The notes: generated by a model from the sequence alone, not told the origin. A stretch of 64,000 bases of DNA from Fragilariopsis cylindrus CCMP1102 (GCA_900095095.1 FMBT01000337.1:236669-300668); one strand, 5' to 3'. Positions 22,329-34,952 are shown, counted from the stretch's first letter. Made by a program: numbers and translations.

Positions 22329-23768
22329 GATAACGTACGTCTTCGCTGCGTTTTGTCAATGATAAATATCCCAAATTTATATGATATTATTATTTTTGCA
22401 CATTCGCCTCTCTGGCGCTCGGGGAGGTTATCGTTTCTTTTCTTTTTCGTTCAGTTCTCTTCTAGTTCTGTCAATGCGGAGATAGCTGGTACTTTGTTTC
22501 GGCTTGATTGTATATTCACAACTACATCTATGAATACCCCTGTAAGAAACAAAGAATATAATAAATATGGAATGTTGATGGAATGCGAAGTTTAGTACCA
22601 CCCACGATTATGCTACGGTAGTGATGTATGGTATTTTTATTATTAATTAGCTTGACGCCCTACTGGTACTATGACTGGAAACGAGGTTTTGCGCGTTACT
22701 GTTTATACGCACGACTTGATATGATGAACGGCACGATAGTGGGATTGCGAATAATGACCCTTGCGTATTGCTTAGGTACTGTATTGCTTATTTCCATATT
22801 CCATGGCATGTACTGTATGTGTATATAATATTATATTAGTATGACAATAATGTTGTGTTGGAGGCAGTTTTCTGGCTTTGCCTTTCCTTGAACACACTAC
22901 CTTGATATAAAAAAGTGATGGAAAATGAAGGAGCTGCTAATAGTGTATTAGTATTATATTAGTATCATATCATATTAGTATTAGTATTAGTATTATATAA
23001 TTGTTATTTAAGCTACTGCATCCTCCTCCCTATCTTCAAAAGATGGTGAGACAACGGTCAAGTATTAGTATTAGTAGTATCTTCTACAAACATTGTTGTT
23101 GTGATGATCATTCTCAAGAGAAGAAGGAGGAGAATACAATAATCCTGCCTATCGGTTTTGTACCTATCAAGCATTTCTGCTATTTCAACTACTGCTTCTA
23201 TATACTACACTAGGGCATAGTACTACTAATACTACCACATCCATTAATACTACCTCTAAACCACAGATAGAAAAAATTAAAATTGATTTTTCATGGTATC
23301 ATCTTCTTGTCATCAAACTGCCCAAACAAAATAATGCTGACAATTGTAGCAACCAATACTGTCAATCATATCCCTCTAAGAATAAAGTTACATACAATAC
23401 ATTCTCACCTACAGTAATCGTACATCTTTCGAAAGTAAAACATCTACTAGTATCTTAGTTGGGATTACACGCGGAGTCTTTACACGCGGAATCTAATGAG
23501 CTCTTGATTCAATTGATCGCCACAAATAAATATAGTGTTGTTGAGTCACAGCACAGAAAATGCATCCAAGTTCCTTGAACTCACAGAAGATCAAATCCTT
23601 CAACTTTTTCGTAAAAGCTGTTCCAAGGGCCAATTAATTAACACATGACAAGAACTTCGAAACTGTAACAATCAAAAACGACAAACGTGAATTGTAAGAA
23701 AAGATATTATACAACCTATTAATCAACAAAAAGTTTATCAACAATAACAACAACAGGAACAGCAACAA
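22329..23768. other. Intergenic spacer
   Basis: About 1.4 kb without a convincing gene. An ATTAGT-type simple repeat lies at about 22945-22997 and again at 23060-23080. Short open frames (22628-22828, 23001-23213) have no protein-like character. Confidence 0.45.
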
Positions 23769-25419
23769 TGGTCCGGTACAATTTTCTCTTTTTCTATTGA
23801 CGTGCTGTATCACAACAGCGAGTGCTTTCGTTCCATTAGGTGCACACCAACAGCATCAGCATCAAAATGGCGTCGCACCTTTAGCTGTTGGAGCAGTAGC
23901 AGAAATGCCTCCTGCACCATTAACTGCATGGGGCGAAACAATTTCTGATATTCGATCACTTCAACAAGAATATCGTAAAAAAGATTACCAGAATTTGGTC
24001 CAGAAATATCCTGTGCCGATGTGGGTATTGATAGTACTGATAAGGTTGCACAATTAAAATACTTTCAAGAACATGGGATGGAAATTAAACAAAAAATGCA
24101 AGATCATGGTGCAGTTATCTTACGTGGTTTTGATTTAATGAAAGAACAGGATGGATTTCAAGAATTTTATGCCGCGATCGGGATGAAAATTTGTCAAGAT
24201 CCATTGCAATCTGTCGCGGCCCGGCCAACTGCGGATGGACAAAAAGATTCACCTGTGTATGAAGCTGTGAATAAAGAAAGTCGGAAAAACTTTTTTATTG
24301 GTAAGTTATATAAATTTTTTCTTGAGTTTTGAATTTTGAGTTATTTGAAGTTGACAATAACAAAAGTCACTTCTCACTTGAGTCCTTTGAGGAAACAATA
24401 ACAAAAATAATTGAAATAAAATATCTCTAGCTAGGTATAGATAGGAAAGCGAAATGAGAAAAAAGAAAAACACAACTAACTTTGTCTTCTCCCCTCGTGA
24501 ATACAAAAAATATAACAAATATATATATATATATATATATACAGGTATGCATAATGAATTTGTTGGAACACGTTCGCCACGTGCAGCAGCATTTGTTTGT
24601 TTTAAACCAGCAGAAGAGGGTGGTGAATTTTTAATTGCAGATGGACGTAGAATGTTTCGTGATTTAGATACTGATTTAGTGGAAGAATTATATAATCGGA
24701 TATTCGTTATTCTGTGATGGAATTACCATTCTTTGGTTGGATTGATAATATGCCAGAGCCAATCCAGGGTCCATTAATGGGTGGCGTACGTGGTTTAGTC
24801 TCGGCTGCAATTAATGCTAAGTTGATTTTGGTGTTGAAATGTTATGGGGACAATCCGATTACGACAATACTAAAATGTTACAGGCACGTTCTCCAAGACA
24901 ACCACCTATTGTGAAACATCCTGTTTCAGGAGAACCAACATGGTTCTGTAACGTCCATTCTCATTCATCTGTACTTCGTAAAAACCGTGAATCACTGTAA
25001 GTTATATAAAAATACCAAAATCATATCATATCAATCCGTAAAATTAAGAAATATTCTGCAATTTTTATCTTTTTTCGTATACTAACGGTCCATTTTTTTC
25101 ATGTGTTCCATACTTCTTTTTTCATTAACTCTCCTACAGTTACGGAGCTGAACGATTCGAAGATGGTGCATCTCAAATTAATAAATCTGACATGTTTTAT
25201 GGTGATGATGATACTATCAGTGATGAACAATTAAAGCATATGGATGATGTAACATTGAAGAATGTACGATACGTTAAAATGACAGAGGGTGATGTTGTCC
25301 TTTTGGATAACTATAAATGTATGCATGGACGGAATGTATTTGAGGGAACAAGAAAGCATGCAGTTGCCTGGTTTGAAGGGTGGGAAGGAGAAAATGAAAT
25401 GAAAGCACAACAGCAATAA
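23769..25419 (+). CDS. Plastid-targeted TauD/SyrP-type Fe(II)/2-oxoglutarate dioxygenase (two introns, frame broken)
   Basis: The ATG at 23769 begins a short signal peptide; with one extra T in the T run near 23790 it continues LLTCCITTASA|FVPLG, a textbook diatom plastid motif. The catalytic part shows HGAVILRGFD, then MHNEF (metal-binding H-x-E), RSPRAAAFVCFKPAEEGGE and near the end DNYKCMHGRNVFEGTRKH, with the distal His and the 2-oxoglutarate-binding Arg. This is the TauD/TfdA pattern, closest to SyrP-like members; the substrate cannot be inferred. Two introns are clear: 24301-24544 (GTAAGT...ACAG, preserving I-G-M-H) and 24997-25139 (GTAAGT...ACAG, preserving E-S-L-Y-G). Frame changes at about 23790, 24017, 24695 and 24830 break the exons. 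The stop is TAA at 25417-25419. Confidence 0.82.
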
Positions 25420-26041
25420 CAATCTGAACTGTAGTACAAACAACATCTTCTGTGTCGGCCTAAGTAACATACCAGCAAGAGAGTTGAGCCAATATAGAGT
25501 TGAACAATAATGTAACACAGAAGCAAAGAATGAATAACAGTAACGATGATGATGAAAAAGTATTGATTGTTTGTGAATTTCGATTCGATTCGATTCAACG
25601 ATAATAGTCGATATCAGTCAGATTCTATAATTAAATACACGTTTGCAGTCAATTTAACTATATCTTATCTTATTATCTATCAATATTCATATTGAATTGT
25701 TTATGTTCATACTCCCGCCATTTTCTCCTGTTTGCTTGTTTTCCACTTTTTAGCCAATATAATTATAATTTATTGCATCATCATACAACATACAGCATAA
25801 AAACTGCAGGCGATCTAGATTTTTGTCTCACCGATCACGATGCATTGCTATGGTAAAAAAAGAGGTAAAAATGCTATTGATCACATGATACTGGACGGAA
25901 GAGATGCTTTTGTTGAAATAATTTAAGCCTTTCAGAAACAAGTTCCTTACTGTCGAGAGGTCTTGTATTGGGGTGTGTTATTATCTTCTGTTTTCTTCTT
26001 TGTAACGACGAGGAGGAGGATTTTTTTTAGTCAGCGATATT
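25420..26041. other. 3' intergenic region
   Basis: The stretch between two convergent genes has no recognisable feature beyond a CGATT repeat near 25580-25600. Confidence 0.4.
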
Positions 26042-26402
26042 TTAGCTTGTCGTGGAGACTCTGTTAGGATAATAGGGTTGTTGATGTTGAGAGACGGGTC
26101 CTAAACACAGACTGGTGATTCCGTCGAGAATACTAGAAACAACTCTTCCATCACAATGTTGTGCTTGTGAGTCCTCAGAAAAAGTCAACGAAGAATCGTG
26201 ATCATAATATCTTGTTTTTGAAGACGTCGTTGATGATTCTGACTCCTCTGATCTTGTTATACCTTTTTGTTTCGTCGTGATAAGCACGGGGAGAAGGAGA
26301 CTGCTGCCTACTATGAATAGTATTTGAAACTACTTTCGATGGCTTCTTTGATCTGAATTGTGGTTGTTCATTTGGTTTTCGTCTTACTCCTGCAGCAACC
26401 AT
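26042..26402 (-). CDS. Small hypothetical protein (one frame break)
   Basis: The ATG at 26400-26402 gives MVAAGVRRKPNEQPQFRSKK. Near 26263 the frame shifts at a run of A; adding one A joins YHDETKKGITRSEESE into a single protein of about 120 residues ending at 26042. It is basic at the N-terminus and Ser/Glu-rich later, without membrane segments. No family is recognised. The continuity of composition across the break is the main support. Confidence 0.4.
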
Positions 26403-27779
26403 TGTTGGATTATTTCGATGGATTTTGCGTTGATTAGGCAGTGTATTCTTTTGATGATATTACAAATTAATATACTAAGTAATACTATGAGAGAACCGGG
26501 AATTGTCCGATTACTATAATGTAAGTTTAAAGTTTAAAAGTTAAGGTATTAGTAGTGTTTATGTGATGGCATCCGTTGTCTTAACATAAAAGTTGGAGCT
26601 CAACTCGCTCTGCGATAAGTTAAAAACAGATTAAATAGCACAAAAAATTAAAAAACGTAATCGGCGAAAAAAGTGCGATGCGTTGAGTACGTTAGAAAAA
26701 AATATCCTACTGATTAATAGGTCAACAGTAATCACGCTACTACTAATCTTAATGAGAATAGAAGAAGAGGGGGCATGTTTTTATTCTTGGCATAGAATTT
26801 GTTAATACCTACTTTATTATTATCATATATTGCACACAATTGATTCACACCTAGTATTAGTATAGTACTGTAAAGTTTAGTTTAGATATGATGTGTAGTA
26901 GTGTGTAAAGCATTAATTTGTATGGATGCTCATAACATGTTATGTGAGATGCTGAATCTAAATTGTTAGTAAGTATGTATCTACAACAAGTCCATAAAAG
27001 GAGATTAGTAAGCAACTAAAAAATGGAACAATCCCTGTTTATGATGTGCAGATGTGGCAGACATTTTAATTGTAATCCTGACTCGATGAAAAATATATGG
27101 CTGCAACTGTGTGTGATGTGGCATGCATGCTTATGGAAAGTACTGTACGTAATTGGTGTGATATTCAATATGTTGGCCTTTATATAGTCTTTCATTTTGT
27201 AGAAGTACCTAACATACTTAATATTTGTTGTCAACAAACTAGACACTTTTTCAAAGTTATCAGTCAGTCAGTTATAAACTGCCGGAACTTTATCAAAGGA
27301 GGAACCGCAGCATTTTATTTAATAATATATTATTATATATGACATATTTATTTTTATTTTTATTGCTAGTAAGTGTACCAGGAGTAACGTCGGACGTTGT
27401 TAAGCCTATTGAGTTCTTGTAATATCTTATTATTATGCCTGAAACATTAAAAATTGATGAACGAATGAAAAAAATAGGTCAATTTTTTTCGACAAAACTA
27501 TCGGATTCACGAATCTTATTCCGACAACAGCTACAGCCTGGACGGTAGATTCTTACAAGATTCATTAGAGATATATCTACGCATCTCGACTGAACACATG
27601 TGCTGCATAGAGCAATAAAAGTAAGATAGATGATTTCATGCAGTCTGTCATTCCAAAGAAATATCATCTACTTCGTAGGAAAACCTTTTTACTCCTCCAA
27701 AATCTGTTATAAATCACACATCCTGCATTAACATCGGTTCAAAAAGATCACATAGATAATACTCAAACGTCCCGAAATT
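26403..27779. other. Intergenic spacer
   Basis: About 1.4 kb with no convincing gene. Open frames near 27016-27342 overlap on both strands and look random. Confidence 0.45.
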
Positions 27780-29508
27780 ATGAAGCTATCATCCCAATCA
27801 TCTTTGCCTCTACCGTTTCGGCTATTCATGGTACGTGGTACCATCAAATAAAGCGTTGTTGTCAATTGACGATACATTTACATTGTATTGAATTCAATTG
27901 ATTGGATACTTACTACGGCGATATGAAGGGGGAAATATTGATCGTCGCCGTACAATTCATTAGCATGATGACGTACAGTACACTCGTTGTCACTCTTGAT
28001 ATGTTAATTGCGTATTTCTATCTTATCTTCCTTTCTTTTTTCGTTCTCATTCTTAAAATCTCAACCTCGTATTCGACTTTCTTTCACCTGTGTCCTTAGC
28101 GGCCGATCGTAAGCTTGGTAAAAAATCAAAGAAATCAAAGAAGTTGAAGTCAACCATCCCCCCAACCATTATCGAAAAGGTCGAGTGTGGCGATATCCTC
28201 GAAGAAAATGTCTTACTTCTCGAAGACCTCGAATGTGATTGTCAGCGTGGGCCTGGAAGTACCTTCGCTGCTCTAACCCTCGTCGGCCCAGCTATACTAG
28301 ATCTGAACGGTAATACCGTATCCTGTACCGACAGCAGTGGGATACTACCCAGACTGATCTAAGTTCTGTTATCTCGGTTGTGGGCGTGGCGGTATAGTAT
28401 TTAATGGCTTGGTTTCAAATGCGAATTTTGGCATCGTCCTCCAGGGATTGGGCATCATACTGTTGAAGGCGTCGTCGTTTTTGATACTTCCAACGATGGA
28501 CTTCAAGTTAATTCACCCTTCTGCGAAGTCATTGACAATACTCTCTTAACAACGGTCTAGGATTCTACTCAACTGAACAGCTTCTTGCAGAATGCGAAGG
28601 AGATCTTTTCCAATGCGAATTTGTCGAAGACGAGTGCCCGGAAGACTTCGACCCCGAGAATCCAAGCGCCATCCCCTGCTTCAACGGTGATGTAAGTGGG
28701 GATGGAATTGATATCGGAGAAGGCTCTCAGTTTAGTGTCGTCCGTAACAACGTCATCAAGAACTTTGGTGATGATGGTCTCTCGTGTCGTGGTAATATAA
28801 TATCATCATAAAAAATGACGTATCCATCACCGACTTTACTCCTCGCACTAGCAAGAGTGAAGATGGTATTACCACCCGGGGATTTAATAACCAAGTTATC
28901 GATAACATAATTCAGAACACCAACAAGGATGGAATCGATGTCAAGTTCAATGAGGATGACAACGATTGCGACCAGGAATTTACGGGAGGATACAATATCA
29001 TTAGTTTCAACGAAGTCAAGGCACCTATGGATGGTAAAGGGATCAAGATTGTGAGCAACAATAACTTTGTTGTTTTGAACAAGGTAGAATCCGTGCAAAA
29101 TGATGCGGGATTTAATATTGATACGTCTGATTGTGATATCGGTGGAAATCGAAACTACCTCGCTGATAATCAATCGACCGGCAATGCGGAGGCTGGATTC
29201 AAAATCGAGGAGACCAACAATAACGTCTTAGTTCGCAATACAGCCAAGATAACCAAGAGGAAGGTTTCGTCCTGGCAGTAGAAGAAATTAGTGGCGAAAT
29301 ACGTGGACTTGCCAATATTTTGGCTGGTAACAATGCATCTGGTAACGAGGCTGGACGTGATTTCAGGCAGAAGGGCGACGACGCAGTCGCTTGCACTCAA
29401 AATGCCTACATTGGAAATGTAGCTCCTAGTACCGACGAAGATGCTACTAGTACTCCAGCCTGCACTCTTGGAGAACCAATTAATCTACAATTACAGGATA
29501 ATGCGTGA
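27780..29508 (+). CDS. Secreted right-handed parallel beta-helix protein (one intron, frame broken)
   Basis: Exon 1 (27780-27830) begins ATGAAGCTATC and, with one base added in the CC run, reads a clean signal peptide ending IIFASTVSAIH. The intron runs 27831-28099 (GTACGT...TTAG). Exon 2 begins ADRKLGKKSKKSKK and continues VECGDILEENVLLLEDLECD, TLVGPAILDLNGNTVSC and many short N-x-(I/V) strands: VVRNNVIKNFGDDGLSC, QVIDNIIQNTNKDGIDV, YNIISFNEVKAPMDGKGI, NNNVLVRNTA. This periodic pattern is the PbH1/right-handed beta-helix of pectate-lyase-like secreted proteins. No catalytic residues are identifiable, so an adhesive or cell-wall role is as likely as an enzyme. Frame changes occur at about 27795, 28345, 28455, 28550, 28800 and 29245. 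The stop is TGA at 29506-29508. Confidence 0.72.
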
Positions 29509-29940
29509 GAGAGAGAGAGAGAATATAAAAATTAACAGTTAAACTCCTACTCTTGCCTTTGTATTACAACTAATTTGTTTTATAGTTATAGCGTATAGGC
29601 AGTGACCTCGAATAAGCAGGGATGTGACTACTGTATTTTCAACATGGGGGGTAATTTGAGAAAATGAGCGAAAAAAGAATCTTTTCTTTTCTTTTGGCGT
29701 CACATAAAATACCCGCGCTGCGGTAAAATGACGTGCTTTTCGTAACAGATGAATAAGATACACGACTGGTGACTGACTCACTTGACTACTCTCCTTTATA
29801 ATTTTTTGTTACCTACTATTATCGCTAGTACATTATTCGTGTCTGTTGCTACTATTACATCATTTTTACATTGTAGTTTGTTTCACCGACTTACTCCAGA
29901 AATATATTATATAATAGACCCTGTTAGTAAATTTGAAAAA
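29509..29940. other. Intergenic region
   Basis: A short GA microsatellite follows the beta-helix stop codon (about 29507-29521). The rest should hold the promoter of the HIG1 gene. No other feature is seen. Confidence 0.4.
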
Positions 29941-30682
29941 ATGGGAGGCACATTGAGTAGTACAGGAAACATATCATCAGTATCGCGGTGTGATGATGGC
30001 ACCACCACCGTAGCAACACCGCAACTCGACGACGACAAAAACAACAGCCCTGACAGGAACAACGGTCCACCACCGATGAGAAAGGTGTTAACAATCGAAG
30101 AAAAGGTCTGGAACAAGGTATGATATGCATGAAATTTTGTTTTGAATTATCTCCCTTTTCCGTGATCTAATATAATATATTAGAATATACTATGATATAA
30201 TAAATCCAACGTAAATGTTCTGACACGCCATATAACTTACTTATTATTATTCTTTTTCTTCTTCCAAATATAATTATGACAGTTTAAGAAAGAGCCATTG
30301 GTACCTATTGGATGTGCTGCCACTGCCTACTTCTTAGCATCCGGTATTAAATCATTTCAAAATCGTGATCCTCGTCGTGGACAAAAAATGATGCGTCTTC
30401 GTGTGGTGCACAATTTGCAACGTTAGCTATGTTTATGTTTTATGTTGGAATTGATAATATCAATTTTGAAATTGCGTAAGTTTTGAGTTTTTTTGCCAAT
30501 TATTTTTTTTTGTTCTGTTCTGTTTGATTTGATTTGATTTGATTTGTTTGCATTATTATTATCATTATTATCATTTTCGAAATAAGATGTGATATAGAAA
30601 ATAAAGTTCGACAAACAACCCACTTATACCGTGTATATTAAATTACTTTCATGTACTTCTGTTAATTGACGTATCTATCTAT

Positions 30683-30715
<33 letters not shown>

Positions 30716-30824
30716 GGTCAATGATAATAATAATAATAATAATAGACCACAATATCAAAGAACTTTAAAGGAGAGAGAAGAAGAAGAAAAACGGAAGCTC
30801 CAACAGGAAAAAGAATTAAATTAG
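29941..30824 (+). CDS. HIG1-domain protein, Rcf1/HIGD-like mitochondrial respiratory supercomplex factor (two introns, one frame break)
   Basis: Exon 1 (29941-30117) starts MGGTLSSTGN and ends in KVLTIEEKVWNK. The intron 30118-30282 (GTATGA...ACAG) leads to FKKEPLVPIGCAATAYFLASG, the HIG1 signature (KEEPLVPIG C A A T), then KSFQNRDPRRGQKMMRLRVV. One missing G near 30407 restores AQFATLAMFMFYVGID, completing the two membrane helices. A second intron is proposed at 30476-30745 (GTAAGT...ATAG), leaving a charged tail (PQYQRTLKEREEEEKRK) and TAG at 30822-30824; its 3' site is less certain. Family members sit in the mitochondrial inner membrane and help assemble or regulate cytochrome c oxidase and III-IV supercomplexes. 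The protein would be about 150 residues, somewhat longer than yeast-type cores because of the N-terminal extension. Confidence 0.82.
30685..30714. repeat. ATCA tetranucleotide microsatellite
   Basis: About seven ATCA units lie inside the proposed second intron of the HIG1 gene, just before an AAT-rich run and its 3' splice site. Confidence 0.85.
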
Positions 30825-31561
30825 AATTGCACACAATTACTAGTAAATACGTCTATATTATAATTGTATCCTACACTATACCGATGGAAAATACTGTACA
30901 TATTATGCAATAATTAATTTCTTATGATACTGTACAGAAGATTCATTCATGCGTCGTCTCTACATTTGAATATATCATATTCGCATGGATCTTTGTTGTT
31001 GATTGACGGAAAGAAGAGATTATTGATATATTACAATCAGACTCAACTCATGATTATTGAAGAAACTGTGAAGTACATGTAGGATGTTGCGCACAAAGAG
31101 ACAATATTGGTACGAATATAAAACGAAAGCTGTGGACAGCATAATTTTACCTATCTTAAAATGTATATTGAATAGACAAAGGATGATACGTGGTAGGAAC
31201 GAGATAGTCCTAACGATGTTTCCATTTTCGCTCTATCTATGATGTTCAATTTTGCATATCAAACAAGTTTATAAATGCAATACTAAAAATATCTTTAGTA
31301 TTCAATTTTTCCTCAAAACATGACCTGGTCTTATGGATTCATTGTTGATTCCATTTATTGCTACTGCTGTGTGAGAATTTTTGGATTGATCCAAATAAAT
31401 AAATTCCGTCTTAGAGACTCCATCTGTTCAGTAGTTTAGAACAGGAAAAAACAATCAATCCCGACCGTCGATCAACTTATTCGCATTACTATGTTTTTCT
31501 GTAGTAGTTTTACAATCGTACATTACACAGTGGCGCCTTTTTCCTTATTCTTTTTTTTCTC
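30825..31561. other. 3' intergenic region between convergent genes
   Basis: No gene is seen between the HIG1 gene (+) and the RING gene (-). The stretch is AT-rich and without notable repeats. Confidence 0.4.
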
Positions 31562-33546
31562 TTAGCAAACTCCTAATCTACGCCCTTTCGTTATCACGCG
31601 CTGGATAATCTCATCCTTCTCCAAACAATCCGAAATGTCGATTCGCAATTCTCTTGAAATAGCGCGAAGATCTGGGATAGATTTTGTAGTCAAAGGCGAT
31701 AAAGAGCGAAGATAATCTCGTAGATATGGCCGCTCACGATTTCCGGCATACAATATCTTTTCAACCATTTCATTCCCAGTCTTACATTGTGATAAATCGA
31801 TACTAGCCTCAGAAGCCACAACTCGTAGCTGGGAAATACTCCAAGATGAGAACATGAGTGGTGATAGAGCACAGGGGTCTGGACTTCCGGTGACACCAGC
31901 ATCAACTAATATATCAATCATTTCTTCCCTCTCAATACAAAAAGATAAGTCTATCTGCAAATCTTGAGCAAGGGTATGTAAATCATTTATTGTGTAGTGC
32001 TGAAATGTTCCTCGTAGGTCCGTACCTCGATAAAATGACTCAATAGTACTTGATAGGTTTTGTTCTTCGATATCCATTGGCTCACCACCGTATTCCGTCT
32101 CAGATTGTTCGTCAGATCTTCCTCTCGCAGAATCGATAGGAGTTGTTGTGTTTTGTGATTCCGACTCCTGTTCAGGAAGTGTTACGTTTGATTCTGCACT
32201 ATCATCTTCTGTCGTTACAGGTGGTATTTGCGATGCACTTCTCGTTTGATTATATATATTTTCTTCAATCACTTCAGCTTCTGGAAACATGACAATCGGA
32301 GATCCAATTGTTGCCTTGTCCCCTTCAATGTCAAAGGAATCATCTATCACTGTTTCAACTATTATCGTTTCGACTATAACCTTATGCCGTTTACTATTGG
32401 TATCAGGCCCTCTTTCGACATCTGAAGTAAATGACGATTCTGATGGAGATGAGCGTACATCCTCGTTTGACAACGACGACGACGACGACGATGGCAATGT
32501 TGAATTGGTTGTTGTCTTGTTATTACTATCATCGACCACATTAGTAGTACTTTCATGTGGAGGAATGATCGTATCTTCTTCTAATTGAATCAAAACCAGT
32601 CTACCACTATTTTCGAAAATTGAAATCATATCTATTTTTTCCACAACATCTTCACGACGAAAAAACACTCCGGCGTCCTCCATCGTTTTTTTTAGTTCTC
32701 CGACCTTCATACTTTTAAGTTCGTCTATATCATATTCGACAGGTTCTGGTGTTGGTATTATATCAATCCATTCTTCATCGATCAAACTTTGAACCAAATC
32801 TTTCTTTTCTACTGCACCAGATACTGGTCGTCGATACAAGGCAAGGAGAGCTGGAATAGCCATCCTATTTAGTTCGTGCATAGCATATCGTGGTTTTCTC
32901 ATTGCCATTCTCTGTATACGACCAGCCTCGTATAACGGATAATCTGTTGCTAGCTCATAACGGCATACCTGTATATATATTTTCACATCAAATACAAGTA
33001 CAGACATTTGACAAATTAGTTCAGATATATACATTTTTCACTACACAACGAACAATATGCACACACAAACACAGACACAGACAAATTTTACACTTTCATT
33101 AAACTTACCGGACAAGTACAGGAATGATTAGATAACCAATCAACGATACAGCATGAGTGGAAAATATGTGCACAAGGCAATCTTGTAACTTTATCGTCGA
33201 GTTTATTTTCCTCGAAGCAAATACAACATTCTCGATTATTTTCATCTACAAGATCCTCGGGAGCAACCTTAATTGTGGGAAGTTTTCTAATAGCTTTCTG
33301 TGATGCGGGAGGAGCACGTCCACTAGGCGCTGAGGGTGGTGGCGGCGGCGGCGGTGGTTGCTGCTCTTGTTGTGGAACACTCCTCGATGCTGGAGGAGGA
33401 CGTGGTGGACTAGGCAGGTCTTCTTGAGACCGATTTCTTCTTCGGGATTGGCTCCTTCGTTGTCGATTCTGTTCGAAATGCTGTGAAACTCCTTCTGCTG
33501 CGTTATCAATGGCGCTCCGAACATTATTCACTAAGTTAGGAAACAT
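31562..33546 (-). CDS. RING-H2 E3 ubiquitin ligase candidate with C-terminal SAP-like repeats (one intron)
   Basis: Exon 1 (33109-33546) encodes an amphipathic start, a basic stretch, a polyproline linker and most of a RING-H2 finger: CCICFEENKLDDKVTRLPC, AHIFHSCCIVDWL, SCTCP. The intron 32969-33108 (GTAAGT...ACAG) splits the finger; exon 2 supplies VCRYEL, the last zinc ligand. Exon 2 then encodes four related helical units: SMKVGELKKTMEDAGVFFR, YTINDLHTLAQDLQIDLSFC, WSISQLRVVASEASIDLSQC and KSIPDLRAISRELRIDISDC, each followed by an acidic ...E.I/M.ILV.AG helix, a SAP/ARMET-C-like pattern. Between units 1 and 2 lies a long acidic, Ser/Thr-rich disordered segment. The protein is about 614 residues and the frame is intact. 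RING-H2 fingers recruit E2 enzymes; the repeats may bind substrate or nucleic acid, which is inference. Confidence 0.88.
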
Positions 33547-33968
33547 TCTATGTATATCTAAAGTTCAATTGATACAAGGGAGAGACTTCTGTTCTTCTCA
33601 GTTTGTGATTGTGATGTAATAATAATACTGTATATTTTGTATGTAATGCCTAAGAACAATCTAACAAACGATTCAAACAAGTGTCAATAGGCGACGCGAG
33701 AAGAAAAAAAAAACGATTTGAGTTCATTCCCGTGAGTTGGAACCCACGATAATTTCATTTGATTTGCCTTTCGTTGTCCTCTCGAAAACTTGATATTTAT
33801 TTGTTGACACGAAACGAAAACAAAGAAAACTCAAAACAAAACAAAACGTTTACACCAGCAGTAAGAATCATCTCCATCTAGTATTGTACTGCTTTTGCAG
33901 CTTTTGCAGAGTTGTAGAGTTGTAGGGATATACATTGAAACAGAAACAGCTCACACAAAAGTGTAGCC
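33547..33968. promoter_or_regulatory. Divergent upstream region of the RING (-) and HNH-like (+) genes
   Basis: The 422 bases lie between the two start codons. No RNA gene or clear promoter element is identified. Confidence 0.35.
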
Positions 33969-34950
33969 ATGGTCGCTGCCATGGATTCCCAAAATAAGAT
34001 AGAAACGCCTGAGAATGCACTTGCAACGATAGAAGCGAAGATTACGAAGTTCGAAGCGGAAATCGCAACTTCAGAAGCGGATAGTGCAACTGCAAGGGCG
34101 AAAGTCAAACAATCCTGGAATCGATTGGATGCCTTCAAAATTTCCCCTATCGCGTCTGATGAGAGAGAACTGCATATGCACTTGACCGACGTTAAAAGTG
34201 CTCAAGAAATGGTCGAAATTACTCAGAAACAGCCTGCGTACCTTGTCACCGAGATGACTTCACTTAGTAACAAGATGGCTGCACTTAATAGTGTTACTTG
34301 TGCGCTAATTAAGAATACAAAAACTAAGCACTTCGTGTCTGATGCTTTATCCACCACCAATTCCAAGGCAATCTTTACTTTTCAATTCCAGAGCCCCTCA
34401 ACGAAAATGCAGAAAGATCGACCAGGAATATTTCGATGGAAAGTAGCAGGATACTATAAACGTAGAACTGCACTTCCTGGCAGATATCGATGTCAAGTAT
34501 CTGATGAAGTAGGCGACGGTCGGGTTGTCGCAGCTCATCGTCTCCTTGATCATTCCACATATGATGCGCATGTGAAGGAACATTTCGGAGATTGACGATA
34601 TCAATTCTTTTCGAAATACTTTGCTGCTAGCGAAAGGCATTAAAAAGGCATACAAGGAAGGACGAGCCTGTTTTGTAGCTGGCGACGACGACGAAACCTT
34701 CCATTTACAAATCTGGGATGATAAGATTAGAAATGAACCAATATTCAAAGGATCTAACAGAACAATTGGAGATTGCGATGGGAATAAGCTTTCCTTGCCA
34801 CCACTAGTGGATCCACCATACAAACAAGTCCTCTCATATCACGCTCAGGTTTCGTACAAGCACGCCCTTCGTATGGAATGGATATCATCCAATGATACAG
34901 TTCCAAATATCTATTATTCATCGCCTCTAAAAGACAGCATGCTATTATAG
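33969..34950 (+). CDS. HNH-type nuclease-fold protein with N-terminal coiled coil (one frame break)
   Basis: The ATG at 33969 starts an N-terminal helical region (ENALATIEAKITKFEAEIA, a short coiled coil to about residue 60 and another at 70-115). The second half has YRCQVSDEVGDGRVVAAH, then HVKEHFGEIDDINSFRNTL, LLAKGIKKAYKEGRACFV. The order C-x-V-S-x2, VVAAH-, FG--DI---RN-LLL---I--A-- matches the HNH_2 pattern common in fungi and diatoms, with the metal-site His/Asn positions partly visible. The frame shifts at about 34590 (HFGD|IDDINSF). The stop is TAG at 34948-34950; the product would be about 327 residues. Whether it cuts DNA is unknown; many such proteins are uncharacterised and multicopy. 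Confidence 0.65.
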
Positions 34951-34952
34951 TA

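Noticed and set aside
22628-23213. Open frames in the 22.3-23.8 kb spacer
   Set aside because: Short, no conserved motif and AT-repeat-rich.
33720-33760. T-arm-like sequence (GGTTCCAACTC on the minus strand)
   Set aside because: No acceptor stem, D arm or anticodon arm in the flanks, so it is not a tRNA.
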